This document shows positions 42,941 to 54,598 of a stretch of DNA of 64,000 bases, piece by piece (the stretch's first letter is position 1; the number at the start of each line of letters is the position of its first letter). The position numbers and the translations under genes are program-made. Under the pieces are notes generated by a model that saw nothing but the letters and a program-made list of their open reading frames with translations, made no database searches and was not told the origin of the DNA. Source of the stretch: Cordylochernes scorpioides (taxonomy: Eukaryota > Arthropoda > Arachnida > Pseudoscorpiones > Chernetidae); contig CP092872.1 in the NCBI GenBank assembly GCA_030710605.1, forward strand, positions 97,970,874 through 98,034,873, read 5' to 3'.

Positions 42941-45768
42941 TCAGTAGAGATGACTGCGGCTGGCGGGACCGGGCGCCAGGGGCTGTGGCTCAGCGGTGTA
43001 GGTACGGAGGTACTTGCCGGGCACCACGGGTCCGCTCAGCTTGCGGTAGCCCGGTGGCCCCTGCGGCTGAGCGAAGACGGCGGCGTCCGCGGGGTCCTGG
43101 TCGCCGGTCCCCGGCTCGTTGGTCTTGACGACAGCCCTGAAGCCGTCCGTGTTGGCGATGTACTCCACCACGCGGTAGATGCCGTACGGGTCCTTGTAGC
43201 CGTAGACCCCGCGGACTCCGCCCTGCCCGCCGTCGCTGTCCTCCTTCCTGAAGTTGGTGTTGCCCTGCTCGTCCTCGATCTCGAACCCGTAGTTGAACGG
43301 CTTCGGGCTCCGCTGGGGACAAATGGCTCGGTTTTACAGGATTACTTTATTGGGATATAAAAGTTATAGGGAGATTAATTATAAGAGATTGCCCGTTGAT
43401 AGAGTGGAAGTCAAGATTTCTGCCCTATATCTTATTAGTTTGAGAATTAATCATTTGTAGTGGCAATTTTAGCAATGACTGTAAAAATAAATTTGAAGAA
43501 CATTCGTAGGAGCACATATAACCTATGGACAAAGTAACTGTACATTGTAATTTACAGAATGTCCCAGGATTCCTCTCTACTCACGTCCAGGGTATCCGCA
43601 GCCTCCCGAGCCTCCTGTCTTGCCTGGAGCTCCATCCTCTCAGCTCTGTCGGGCCGTTCCTCGGCGGAGAGGAGGTAGTCGGACCTGGAGTCCCGGTCTA
43701 CGTTCTCCTTGCCGGCGTAGATGGGCTGGGGTTTGTAGCCTTGCTGTTTCGGTGCGTACGCTTGTTGCTGTCCGCCGTATGATTTCTGTTGAGCACTGTA
43801 GACTTTCTGTTGGGGACCGTAGGCTTGTTCTTGGGCACCGTATGCTTGCTGTTGGGCGCCGTAGGCTTGCTGTTGGGCACCGTATGCTTTCTGTTGGGCA
43901 CCGTAGGCTTGTTCTTGGGCGCCTTGTTGAGCAACAGAGCCTTGCTGTTGTGCTCCGTAAGTTTGCTGTTGCATTTGGTATCCTTGCTGTGGGGCCTTAT
44001 AGACTCGGCGTCCTCTATTCTGGGGCTGAGTGACCCCTCTTCCATAGGCCTCTCTCCCGCTGTAGCTCTGAGGCCCTACACTGAAGCTGTCTTGCTTGCC
44101 ATAATCCTGCTGGTAGTTCTGTGGTTCATGAACAAGAACTCCTTGCGCCTTCCCGTAGCCTCCTTGTTTCCCGTACTCCACAGCCCGACTAGCAGCAACG
44201 GCCAATGCCAAGATCACAATTTTTGCCTGGAACATAACGAAGATCAACTTATATAACATGATTAGTATTATTGTGGAACCTATAGGAGTATTCCAGAAGA
44301 GATAATTTCTATAAAGTATATAATGAGAATATAAACAACAGCAATGTGTTTATTTATTTAACAAAGTAGCGCATTGCTACTGTTTATTTTCTTAATCTAT
44401 AGGAGTATTGGAGATGCAATAGCATAGTGCCTTATCTGGGTTTTTACCCTCCCAATAAGGATTTAGAGTTTCTAATTCTCTTTTGCTGTTAGGCAAATAA
44501 AGATTCAATGAAAAGATTGTTCCATTATTCCAAAGATAATTGTTAAAATGAGTGAAAGGAAGAACTGTGACAATTCAATATCATAACTTATACAACGATA
44601 GAAAGATTTTTAAATTCTATTGCTAGCGCCTATAGGTAAATTATTACTTTCAAGTTTGTTACCATGATTACTGAAAGAGCTATAAGGAACTCGATTTTTA
44701 TAAAAAATATGAAGTAAAATATGTTTCCTTTTTTTCAATACCATATATAACTTTCAATAAGATATCATTCCTTTTTATAATATCATTTTCCCTTTCGAAT
44801 AGAAAAGATAGAAAATTGTTTAAACACATTTTTTCAAAAAAATAATTCGCAAATTAAGAAAGAGTACCTTTAAATCTTGGCTCTCTTTACGATATTTATC
44901 CTCGATATTTCGACTAACTGATCTCTTATCTTTCTCAGGAGAAAATAAGAATTCGTAGTGATCTAAGATACGCTTCATTCAAGGAAAATAACCCTATATG
45001 CAACATTCTAAATACCAATATGCAACATATGCAAATTGTTTCTATCCTCCACTTAGCGCCATCTATTGATGAAAATTGATACTAATTTTAAACATAACTT
45101 TAAAATATATATATTTCAAGAAACCTTGTAATCTATTTCAAGAGACCTTGTACTGCAATGAATAAAAATTGAAAAGGGAAAGCATGACTTATCAGTTGTT
45201 AAACCTCCCATCAGTTTAACCAGTTTTGACCGCTGGGAAGATTGACTATTGATAAACGATGTTTTCCTTTTTAAATATCATTCCTTTCAGTAAAAGGTAT
45301 GTAGAAGTAGTTGTTGAATATATGTATTCGGAAAAGTATAAACTCCGCCTTTGCCGGTCCCAAGCCCGGATGAAAAAGGAGGAGGGGGAGCAGTAACAAG
45401 CTCACTAAAAAACCTGGGCTCAGCTGGCTCGGCTGATAGTTCCCTGTTAGGGCTCCTAATCCAGGGATACAGGATGAGCAGCGTTTGTACTCCATGTTAG
45501 GAGCGGCTTCACATGGCGTCTGTTCCTCATGTCAGAGGCGGCCATTCCTTTTAGAGCTAAGTCGGCCTGCCACTGAGTAGTGCTCCCAGTATTAATGACA
45601 AAGGCGGACGCATTCTACTTCACATAGTGTGGAGATAAGAAAGAAGAAGAAGAAAGGTATTTTTGAAAATTTATATCAAATTTGCTAAATAAAATGTAAA
45701 GTGATAATGTAAAGTACTGTCGCCAAAGTGGTGACAGAGAGCACGCGACAACTCACCACACTGCCCAT
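42941..45768 (-). CDS. Cuticle gene C: RR cuticular protein with Gln/Tyr heptad repeats (3 coding exons)
   Basis: Secreted chitin-binding cuticle protein. Exons: 45768-45757 (MGSV, donor GTGAGT), 44226-43585 (214 codons, acceptor TATGTTCCAG, donor GTGAGT), 43312-42941 (acceptor TTTGTCCCCAG, stop in frame); introns phase 0; about 341 aa. The signal peptide includes AKIVILALAVAASRA. Exon 2 has a conserved block DSFSVGPQSYSGREAYGRG, then about ten QQQAYGA-type heptads, then SRSDYLLSAEERPDRAERME. The last exon is the RR domain (FNYGFEIEDEQGN..GVYGYKDPYGIYRVVEYIA..GFRAVVKTNEPGT) and a C-terminus extended beyond that of gene D. Open frame beyond the exon 2 donor (VSREESWDIL) is intron. Exon 1 is inferred from TATA spacing. 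Confidence 0.85.
45342..45655 (+). mobile_element. Retroposon copy 2, in intron 1 of gene C
   Basis: Same family as 11827-12190 (ACTCCGCCTTTGCCGGTCCC start, AAGAAAGAAGAAGAAG tail) with about 50 bp missing before the tail. Target duplication not clear. Confidence 0.8.
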
Positions 45769-45800
45769 GTTCTCACCTGGCCATATCGCCCCACAGACAC

Positions 45801-45807
45801 CTTTATA
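45801..45807 (-). promoter_or_regulatory. TATA box of cuticle gene C
   Basis: TATAAAG on the minus strand, 39 nt before the ATG. GTGTCTG follows it directly, as in gene D, and GACCCAGGTTGG precedes it (GACTCAAACTGG in D). An ATG 22 nt after the TATA box is probably upstream of the transcription start. Confidence 0.65.
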
Positions 45808-46047
45808 CCAACCTGGGTCGTTAAATGGATTTACGACCAACCCCGCCTCACACACTGTGGCGTAATCCAAACATTCAGTATAGCTTGTTTAGTTTGATTA
45901 GTTACCAGCTTCAGATAATGGCTCAGTAAATTGCTCAGCATCATAAAAAAAATTAACCATAGAACGGAATCTCTCAGAAATACTGTTCCTTCTGAGTTGA
46001 GAAGAAACATAACAATTCTCCGATAAAAAAAAAACAATTCGCTAAAA

Positions 46048-46255
46048 AAGGTCACTGTAATATCTTTCGATATATGGTCAGAATCCCGATATACATGCTA
46101 AAAGGTACAACTTCCTTATGTTTTGTCCATGAGTGTATATTGGTTATCTCGTGTGTCTTCAATAAAAGTCACTGTAATATCTTTCAGAGTTATTGTCTGA
46201 ATCCCGATATACATGCTAAAGGGTACAACTTCCTTAAGTTTAATCCATGAGTGCA
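46048..46255 (-). repeat. 118-bp monomer element fragment (two monomers)
   Basis: Two inverse monomers ending ..CTTATGTTTTGTCCATGAGT and ..CTTAAGTTTAATCCATGAGT; the other terminus is missing. Lies about 240 bp upstream of the gene C promoter. Confidence 0.8.
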
Positions 46256-46497
46256 TCTTTTAGTAATGGTACACTACAGAAACAGTGTAAATATATTATT
46301 TTTTACGATCAAGAGTAATCTATGAATTCAAGGACACTATTAGAAACAAACAATGGCGTCCTTGGTAATGTTATTCGAGTATTGGAAATTCTTGTGATAC
46401 GAAAAAGTATGCCCCAGATAATTTCTCACAAGTTATATTCCATATAATAGTGCATATATCAGAATATGTTAATGTTTAAATCCCTTCGGTAGAATTA

Positions 46498-46575
46498 ATT
46501 CGCTGAGGAAAGAGTTTATTTTGTTATCACGACAATACAAGATTTCGGGTGTAACTGCTGTTCGACAGGTATAAC
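46498..46575. repeat. Dispersed repeat fragment (TTTCGGGTGTAAC)
   Basis: Near-copy of 27160-27240: TTCGCTGAGGAAAGAGTTTA, then ATTTCGGGTGTAACTGC..TTCGACAGGTATAACTAC (shown with a gap). Confidence 0.65.
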
Positions 46576-46673
46576 TACGCTACTAAAACTTAGAAATTAA
46601 ACAAACCCATATATATATACATATACGAAGAAGTAGAAAATATGATAGATGGATATATACGAGTATATATATT

Positions 46674-47024
46674 GTTGCATCATGGCTAATGAACCTATTT
46701 TATTTTAATTTGTAATATTATTTTTCATATATTTTAAATTCAAATTTATATTTTATATTTATTTATTTTATTAAACAGAATATATGTATTATAAACAGAA
46801 TATATGTATTATAGAATCATAATTTGATTTAGGTACACTGTGTGACTTCACTGCTCTCTTTAATGTGAGAAATAAATAAATAATTCTGAAGGCTACTTAA
46901 AGTAAAGTTATCTCCACTTATATAAATTTGTAGGATGGTTGAAACACGCTCTGGTAAGATGCAAGACCCGGGACAGGAGAGAATCAAGGTTGAAGAGTCT
47001 GCCAAGCCGCAACCTGGTGCAACA
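46674..47024 (+). mobile_element. Solo LTR of the Ty3/Gypsy-like family
   Basis: 351 bp, TGTTGCATC..GTGCAACA, flanked by ATAT-type sequence. Clearly related to the LTRs at 30933 and 35792 but with substitutions and an extra short duplication (AACAGAATATATGTATTATA twice). It keeps the gag start region (GGATGGTTGAAACACGCTCT). An older or sister-subfamily insertion left by LTR-LTR recombination. Confidence 0.93.
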
Positions 47025-47446
47025 ATATATATATATATATATGAATAATAATAATATTTCCTACCTTGTTGTATGGATTTGTTTAATTTTTATAAGTTTT
47101 AGTAGCGAGGTTATAAATGTCGAAGGGCAGTTAGGTTTGAAAGCTTTTATTGCCATGATTGAAAAATAAATATTTCCTTCAAATAAATGTATTTCATTCA
47201 TATTTTACCGAAAGGATATCAACATATTCTGATAAATACACTATTACAAGGAATATAACTTGTGATAAATTATTTGGGCATACCTCTCTCTATTCTATCT
47301 TTTCGCATCACAAGAATTTCCAATGCTCGAACATTATTAAGGACGCCATTGTTTGTGTCTGATAATGTCCTTGAATTCGTTGATAACTCCAGATGGTCAA
47401 ATAATATTTTTTTCACTGTTTCAGTAGTGTACCATCACTGAAAGTA

Positions 47447-47885
47447 CACCCATGGACAAAACATAAGAAAGTTGTACCTTTCAGCATGTATATCGGGATT
47501 CAGACAATAACTCTGAAAGATATTACAGTGACCTTTATTGAAGACACACGAAATAACCAATATACACTCATGAACAAAACTTAAGGAATTTGTACCTTTT
47601 AGCATGTATATCGGAATTCAGATAATAACTCTGAAAGATATTATAGTGACCTTTATTGAAGACACACGAGATAACCAATATACACTCATGGACAAAACTT
47701 AAGGAAGTTGTACCTTTTATCATGTACATCGGAATTCAGATAATAACTCTGAAAGATATTATAGTGACCTTTATTGGAGACACACGAGATAACCAAGTGT
47801 GAACAGCCTCTGTTTCCTTAAAAAAAAAAAAGAACGACCGGCGACATTAAAGACGTTACACTACCTTAATTTGTGTCTATGAAGG
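47447..47885 (+). mobile_element. 118-bp monomer element, copy with three monomers
   Basis: Starts ACACCCATGGACAAAACATA; monomers follow at about 118-bp steps (47449, 47567, 47685). The right end, TACCTTAATTTGTGTCTATG, is degenerate. Confidence 0.85.
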
Positions 47886-48533
47886 GTTGTCCTAATAAGT
47901 TCTGAATAACAAGAGTTGAAGCTTTGAAGAAATATAAAAGAGACAAAGCAGCTGGAAGGATTCATCAACTATGCAGCAGAACCCATTTTGATATCTCATT
48001 CAGTGTGTTGTGTGTGTAAACTGTAGAAATTAATTTAGTTAGAGATATAAAAAGAGAAATTTTGTGATGAAATTGTTCACTAAATTACATTTTTGCAACA
48101 CTGTCCGAATGTTAAGTTTCAACTCAGGTATAATGAGACTTGCTGGGTCTACAGCATCGAGGCGGTCAGCTTATCTTGAGGAGATCGGATGGCCTCCAAA
48201 GCGCTATGCAAATTGAATCCAGAGCACAACCAAGGTCGGTTATTCCGGGTAAACAAATCTCTTTGTCAGGTGACCTTTGACCTCTGGTGCTTGTTCTGTG
48301 GGCGCTGAACTGCCGGTTGGAATGGCTGTAATGATTTCCTGCTGGGGAGATGTTCGTTCTTTTGTCTAACATCTTCAACATCTTTCAATAACTGCTGATA
48401 CATAGCTCTATTTTCTATATATATCGCAGTTAGAGTCGATCAAAATATCAAAGATTTGACACCTTTTAAGCCGTTAAGTTTATTTTTTAAACTCTACTTG
48501 GCTCGAAAGCTATCTATATATAATAAAATACAT
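47886..48533. other. Spacer, no recognised gene
   Basis: 48120-48370 is GC-richer with a short minus-strand frame of no recognisable family. Confidence 0.45.
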
Positions 48534-48535
48534 AT

Positions 48536-48857
48536 ACTCATGGACAAAACTTAAGGAAGTTGTACCTTTTAACATGTATATCGGGATTGAGACAATAACT
48601 CTGAAAGATATTACAGTGACCTTTATTGAAGACACACGAGATAACCAATATACACTCATGGACAAAACTTAAGGAAGTTGTACCTTTTAACATGTATATC
48701 GGGATTGAGACAATAACTCTGAAAGATATTACAGTGACCTTTATTGAAGACACACGAGATAACCAAGTTTGAACAACCTATGTCTCCTTAAAAAAAAAAA
48801 CAGTCGACCAAGATATCAAAGGCTCTCCACTTCCTTACGTTTTGTCTATGAGGGTAT
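48536..48857 (+). mobile_element. 118-bp monomer element, copy with two monomers
   Basis: Begins ACTCATGGACAAAACTTAAG; monomers start at 48537 and 48655; right end CTTCCTTACGTTTTGTCTAT then GAGGGTA. The two monomers are nearly identical. Confidence 0.85.
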
Positions 48858-50455
48858 TTGTTAATATAAATATTTTGACACGAGACACATTGGTAAAAAA
48901 CGAGAAATAAACTATTTTTCGCATAAAATTATTGTTTATAATGAGAACAACAAAAAGGTGTCACGTATATATTTTGCAAAAACTCACGCATTATTATGTA
49001 TGAATTTAATGTTTTGAAAGTTTTTTTTTTTTTCAAATTATTTATAAAAAAAAAACACATGAAAATAAAAACTTTGAATATTTTACATGGATCATTTAAA
49101 GAATCGTCAATTCTTAAGTTAGCTTTGGTGGAAATTCTTTTTTTATTTCGGCAAACAAGCCTCACTTGAGTCAACTTCAACACAATTTAATTCGAGAAAA
49201 TTCAATTTCCGACAACCCGCGCAAACCTAGGAAGAGAGTCCTCAGCAAAAAATAATTTCGTTTATTTATTAAATTATTCCGCCATAAAAAAAAAAACAAG
49301 ATAATCTTGGTCAATTTTTTTTTTCTGGGAACAGCCGACGTCTCAATTTGGGGCGTAATTTGGAGATCAAAAGGAGACTCGCCGGAAGTGGACAATGGAC
49401 GGCGCGGTATTGGACATTGTCTATTTCTGGCTTCCACACACACACATACACTACTGCTCTACATTTGTTCGATATCTACAAGATTTAGAACAACAACAAC
49501 AAAAGCCTTTATTGGGCACACGTGTCATACAGGATTCTCCCTGTAGGACAAAATAAATAAATAACAAATTAGCATCGTAGTTATATACAAATATTGGGTA
49601 CTGACCTCGACCAATTATCGAGTTGGATCCGGTGTCTGTGCTAAATATTTTGATTGAGCTGATTTCCAGTATTTATAAAAAGCGAATGCAACGGGTCTGG
49701 ATTTTACGACTTTTGCCATTAAAACATAAGGCGAATTGCTATTATAGCCGGTCTCTTGACGAAGAATTTCTCTTTTACAAGATTTAGAGAATATCATTTT
49801 TTTACCATAAGGCGACTTTGCTCGAATTCTCCCGTGTTATGTCCATCTACGTTTTCTTCTTAGATCGCGAAATACGTGGTGTCGCTGGGGCTTATTGACG
49901 ATCTTCCATCAAACTCTGCAGCGATGGCCCCATGTACATAGTTGTATATTTTAATCATTTTTGTTATAATCATCATCCTCATTGTAAATTTATCATTATC
50001 ACATAAATATTGCGGACTGTGTACTTTACATGTGTTGACAAGAGGTCAATAAAACTATGTCAATTGTCAAATTGTCTCTCCTGTTATGTCCAACATGAAC
50101 TCTCTGTGTAGTGGGTAAGTTTAGTCATTCCCTGATGTTGGCCATCCATGTTGTCTTCCTGGTCTTCTCTTCTGTTATCTCTTGTACCATTGATGATGAT
50201 TGTTGTTATTTCTCGTCGTATGTGACCTAAATATTTCATATCAGTTTATAATAACGATATTAGAAAGAACCAAAACATAAACAAAACAAAGGTTGACGTT
50301 CAGCAAACTGAAATATTGATAAAATAAATTATATTTTGATTCAATATATGTATTTTTATTTAAAGATTTATTTATGGATTGCTCTATTCTCAAAAATTTA
50401 TAAACTATAAATAAGATATATAATTTGGATCTTCGAAAACTTTTATTTACCATAT
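48858..50455. other. AT-rich spacer, no recognised gene
   Basis: 49490-49550 (ACAACAAAAGCCTTTATTGG.. CATACAGGATTC) matches 4735-4780 and 4880-4930, a small dispersed repeat. Otherwise nothing recognised. Confidence 0.45.
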
Positions 50456-50462
50456 ACTGTCT

Positions 50463-50940
50463 TTACATCATACACAACACAAATAACATACAACACCCAT
50501 AACACACATACACATAATAACACATAACAACACAAAAAACGAAACAAGACACACAACAGCACAAAATACGACAAAACGCACACACACACAACAAACAAAC
50601 AACACAACGTACATAACAATACAACACGCGCATAACAACACCACAAACCGCACACAACAAACAAAACACAACACAAAAAAACGAAACAAGACACACACAA
50701 CAGCGCAAAATACGACAAAACACATACATAACACATAGCACAATAAACACACAACACAACGTACATAACAATACAACAGGCGCATAACAACAGCACAAAA
50801 CGCACACAAAAAACATAACACAACACAAACACATACAGCAGCAGCACAAAAAAACGAAACCACACACAAAACATACATATAGGCAAACAACATTTATCCG
50901 CGCATTACATAACAAACACCACAACATACACATAGAAGAT
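50463..50940. repeat. A/C-rich tandem array
   Basis: About 480 bp made almost wholly of A and C on the plus strand, in diverged units near 146 bp (AAAACGAAACAAGACACACA recurs near 50537 and 50682; CAACGTACATAACAATACAA recurs too). The minus strand therefore shows overlapping Cys/Val-rich frames, not accepted as genes. Confidence 0.85.
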
Positions 50941-51916
50941 TTGATGACAGTAGAAGCATTTATTAATATCTGCATCGAAAATTTCTCTCCCGCAACCTGC
51001 TCATAAAAGGCCAGTTAGGAATAAATTGGTAAATTAAGTCGTACTACCCTTTAGTGAATTGTTTATGAAGACCAACGCTTGTGTTTCAGGAATTCATACA
51101 TTTTATACAGTTCTCAAAGCTTATGTGTGAGTTCCTTTGTTTAACGAATACCATGAACAAATCTCATAAACGTATCCATTGTTTACTTAAATACCACAGC
51201 CACGAATTCATGTATAATGCCAGACATATAAGCAGAATGGGCCAATACAATATTAGATTTTTGTGCTGATTAGAAACATCTCAAGCCACCTAAAAGGTCT
51301 ATTTATAGCATTATACATATATCTCAAAAAGAAATGTACGAAAATCTATTTGCATATCTAGTTGCATATTCAGTAGTTGGCGAGCAGGCTCGGAATATTC
51401 CAATTAGTTAAGACGTCGCGTGGCTGTCAAGCTGGTGATAAGAAATGACCTTTTATCAAACTCCATTGAAAACAAAAACAGGAAATAACACCATTTAATC
51501 ATCGACTAATCTCCTAGTTAGGTAACAAGATAAACTATTCAAGCTAACTAATTCAATTAGTTACTAATTGATTTTAATGGTTTAGTTAGCGCATCGTCTG
51601 ATCGATTAACCTTTTTCAATGGTCGTCTGGTAAAGATTAACGGCGGGTCACGTGACCTGAAAGATTATCATTCAAGGTTAATGGTAATATTACTATATTG
51701 AAATAGTTTAACGTTCTTTTGTTAGTTAGCGGTGATGGATTGAATGTAGATTGGGTGATTCCTTGTCACAGCTTCTCTTCCCTGAGAATGTGTTTACTTT
51801 CAAAAACGAAAATTATTTGTAGTAAACAATCCAAAAACTTAATATATATAACATTTTTTAATTCAAGGATCATCCAAATCAAAACAATAATTTTGTGCTA
51901 TTATTAGTTTTTAGTA
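50941..51916. other. Spacer, no recognised gene
   Basis: No domain, exon or repeat recognised on either strand. Confidence 0.5.
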
Positions 51917-51918
51917 TA

Positions 51919-53231
51919 CAAGGTATGTCCCATAAGTTCCCGGACTGGGTCCATAAAAAAAAAAGGTAAGATTTTTTTTTTATTTTTTTTTTTATTAAAA
52001 CTTTTCAAAGTAATCCCCCCTTGCTTCAACGCACCAGCGCCATCGTTTCTCCCAATTGTCGAAACAGTTTTTATAAGCCTCTTTTGGAATGCTCTTCAAT
52101 GCTAACGGTGATTTTTCTATTATGTCATCCCTGGTGTCAAAATGTCTTCCTTTTAGAACTGCTTTAAGTTTGGGGAACAGGAAAAAGTCATTTGGTGCGA
52201 TGTCTGGGAAATAGGGTGGTTGAAGTAGGATTTGTGTCCCGTTTTTCGCCAAAAGCTAGTCATCAAGTGCGCTGTGTGAGGGCGAGCATTGTCATGGTGT
52301 AGGATCCAGCCACCATTAGTCCATTTTTCTGGCCTTTTTTTTTCGAATCGCTTCCCTTAGACGGCGAAGAATGCCCAAATACATTTCCTTAATAACTGTT
52401 TGGCCTGCAGGAAGATACTCGTGATGAACAATGCCCTTGTTATCCGAAAAAGCGACCAGCAACACCTTGTTTCTGGATTTTTTGGGTCTAGGCTCACCCT
52501 AACCTCTTCACTCGGCAGATTGAGGTTTGGTTTCAGGGTCATAGCCATAGACCCATGTCTCGTCGCCTGTGATTATCTTGTCTTTCCATTCTGGATCCGT
52601 TCTTGTCATTTCCATCATGTTCTCACAGGTTGCAAGCCGACACAGTTTTTGCTCATTGGTGAGGAATCTTGGGATGAATTTTGCAGGAGTCTTTTTGAGC
52701 TTCAAATCTTCGGTTACGATCCATCCAATCGTTGTTTTAGAGATGCCTGTGTCTTGCTCTAGCTCCAGCAAAGTGGTTCGAGGATTTTCTTTTATCAAAT
52801 CGGTGATTTTTTGCACATTTTCATCAGTCCTTTGAAATTTTGGGCGTCCTTGACAAGGATCATCTTCAATGGACATTCTGCCAGCTTTAAATCTAGAATG
52901 CCATTCAAAAACAGTTGTTCTCTTTGGGGCGTCATTGGGGAATGCTTTATTAAGCATTTCAAAAGTTTCGGTTGCTGATATTTGAAGTTTCACACAAAAT
53001 TCTATGCAAATCCTCTGCTTCAATTTTTGTTCCATCGTAAAATCGCCGCAGCGCTAGGTGTGACCTTTAAATAAATTAGAATAACCTTGGCGCGCGCGCA
53101 AGTACCGCCTCGATATTGGTACCACCGTGTAGCCAGATATTTTTTCTATAATAAACAGTCAAATTCATTTACATTTTTCATTTATTTTTTTTTTTATGGA
53201 CCCAGTCCGGGAACTTATGGGACATACCTTG
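51919..53231 (-). mobile_element. mariner-type DNA transposon (dead copy)
   Basis: 1313 bp, normal for mariner. Terminal inverted repeats, CAAGGTATGTCCCATAAGTT at the left and its inverse at the right (CATACCTTG), extend for about 38 bp. TA on both sides (51917-51918, 53232-53233). Confidence 0.95.
51995..53035 (-). pseudogene. mariner transposase, frameshifted
   Basis: N-terminal part 53035 to about 52510 is open: helix-turn-helix (RICIEFCVKLQISATET, FEWHSRFKAGRMSIEDD), second HTH (SKTTIGWIV), first catalytic D in TGDETWVYGYDPETK. The frame breaks near 52510-52550, passes through LDPKNPETR.., and breaks again near 52250. The second D is in a HHDNARPH-like stretch near 52290. The final frame 52252-51995 holds YFPDIAPNDFFLFPKLK (third D of D,D34D) and the family-typical C-terminus. 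At least two frameshifts, so not functional. Confidence 0.92.
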
Positions 53232-53474
53232 TATTTTCACTTATTTTTACCAATATAATTTTAAACATCTATTTACTTATTTATCTTGTTTATGATATAA
53301 TATAAAATAATTATACTGAATGAGGCTAAACAAAAAAAGCGTGTGAGTATGTATAGAGTAATATCATTTCCTATTGAAGAAGATTTGAAGCCGGAAAATA
53401 TAAGGCATGAAAAAGCGAGAAATGCTGTCCAAAACTATAGTTTTGCTCCACGAAGAAATGATCACGATATTTTT

Positions 53475-53770
53475 ACCAACCCTAGTACATATGGTATAGG
53501 CCATGATAATCACGGTAGGTAATTAGTGACTGCTTTTACTGTAAGTGCACCACATGTCTATATATGTAAAAGGAAGTTAACCTTTGCGCTAACCAATGTA
53601 CCAAAGCCTCATTTGGTTACTTGCGCTCACTGGTGTGGATGGGTTTTTCAAGATTAGAGGCCATTTGAACAATTTTTCATTTATAAAAAGTGCCCAAAGC
53701 GTGATTCAATCACAGGTCGCTGTGGCTGTAGTAAATCAACGGTATATATCTATCCTCCACTGACTCTCTA
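53475..53770 (-). mobile_element. tRNA-derived SINE, copy 3
   Basis: Matches the SINE at 37812 (GGCCATGATAATCACGGTAG, GTAAGTGCACCACATGTCTA) with a decayed B box (GTGATTCAATCACAGGTC on plus). Confidence 0.75.
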
Positions 53771-53844
53771 CGCTCATCCTTATTCTGCTCAATATAACAA
53801 TCCAAATATCACAGAGCATTAACTTCGAGAAATTATCATATCCC

Positions 53845-54294
53845 CTCATGGAAAAACTTAAGGAAGTTGTACCTTTCACCATGTATATCGTGATTCAGAC
53901 AATAAATCTGAAAGATATTACAGTGACCTTTATTGAAGACACACGAGATAACCAATATACACTCATGGACAAAATTTAAGGAAGTTGTACCTTTTAGCAT
54001 GTATATCGGAATTCAGACAATAACTCTGAAAGATATTACAGTGACCTTTATTGAAGACACACGAGATAACCAATATACACTCATGGACAAACTTAAGAAG
54101 GTTGTACCTTTCAGTATGTATATCTGGTTTCAGACAACAACTCTGAAAGATATTACAGTGACCTTTATTGAAGACACACGAGATAACCAAGTGTGAACAA
54201 AATTGGCACTGTCTACTTATATATATGTATAAAAAAACAGACAACCGGTGATATTAAAGACTTTCCACTTCCTTAAGTTTTGTCCATAAGTGTA
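53845..54294 (+). mobile_element. 118-bp monomer element, copy with three monomers
   Basis: Left end CTCATGGAAAAACTTAAGGA; monomers start near 53845, 53960 and 54079; right end CTTCCTTAAGTTTTGTCCAT then AAGTGTA. About 260 bp upstream of the gene D promoter. Confidence 0.85.
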
Positions 54295-54551
54295 TTTGGA
54301 TAGATATATGGAAGTAGGTTATCAATAACATTCAATTTCTTGAGATAACCATTTGTTTTAACTAAATCCCTAGTTACGTATGAGAGAGCCATCCGTGACT
54401 TCACAGCTGAAGTGTTCTAATTAAGTTGTCAGGTTTCGACACGTGGGTTTATCTCCAGTTCGCTCTAATTGCGTCCGGAACAGCCCAAGTTTTAGTGCGG
54501 GTTTATGGGCACTCCTCAGTAAATCACGTTGTACTGGACTCAAACTGGGGG

Positions 54552-54558
54552 TATAAAA
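54552..54558 (+). promoter_or_regulatory. TATA box of cuticle gene D
   Basis: TATAAAA followed by GTGTCTG, as in gene C. The ATG is 47 nt after the first T. GTAAATC and GACTCAAACTGG upstream have counterparts in gene C. Confidence 0.65.
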
Positions 54559-54598
54559 GTGTCTGGTGTGGACTGGGAATGTAGGTACTGTCAGCAAC

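Noticed and set aside
50443..50975. Minus-strand Cys/Val-rich frames of 141-170 residues
   Set aside because: By-product of an A/C-only tandem array; overlapping frames are equally open.
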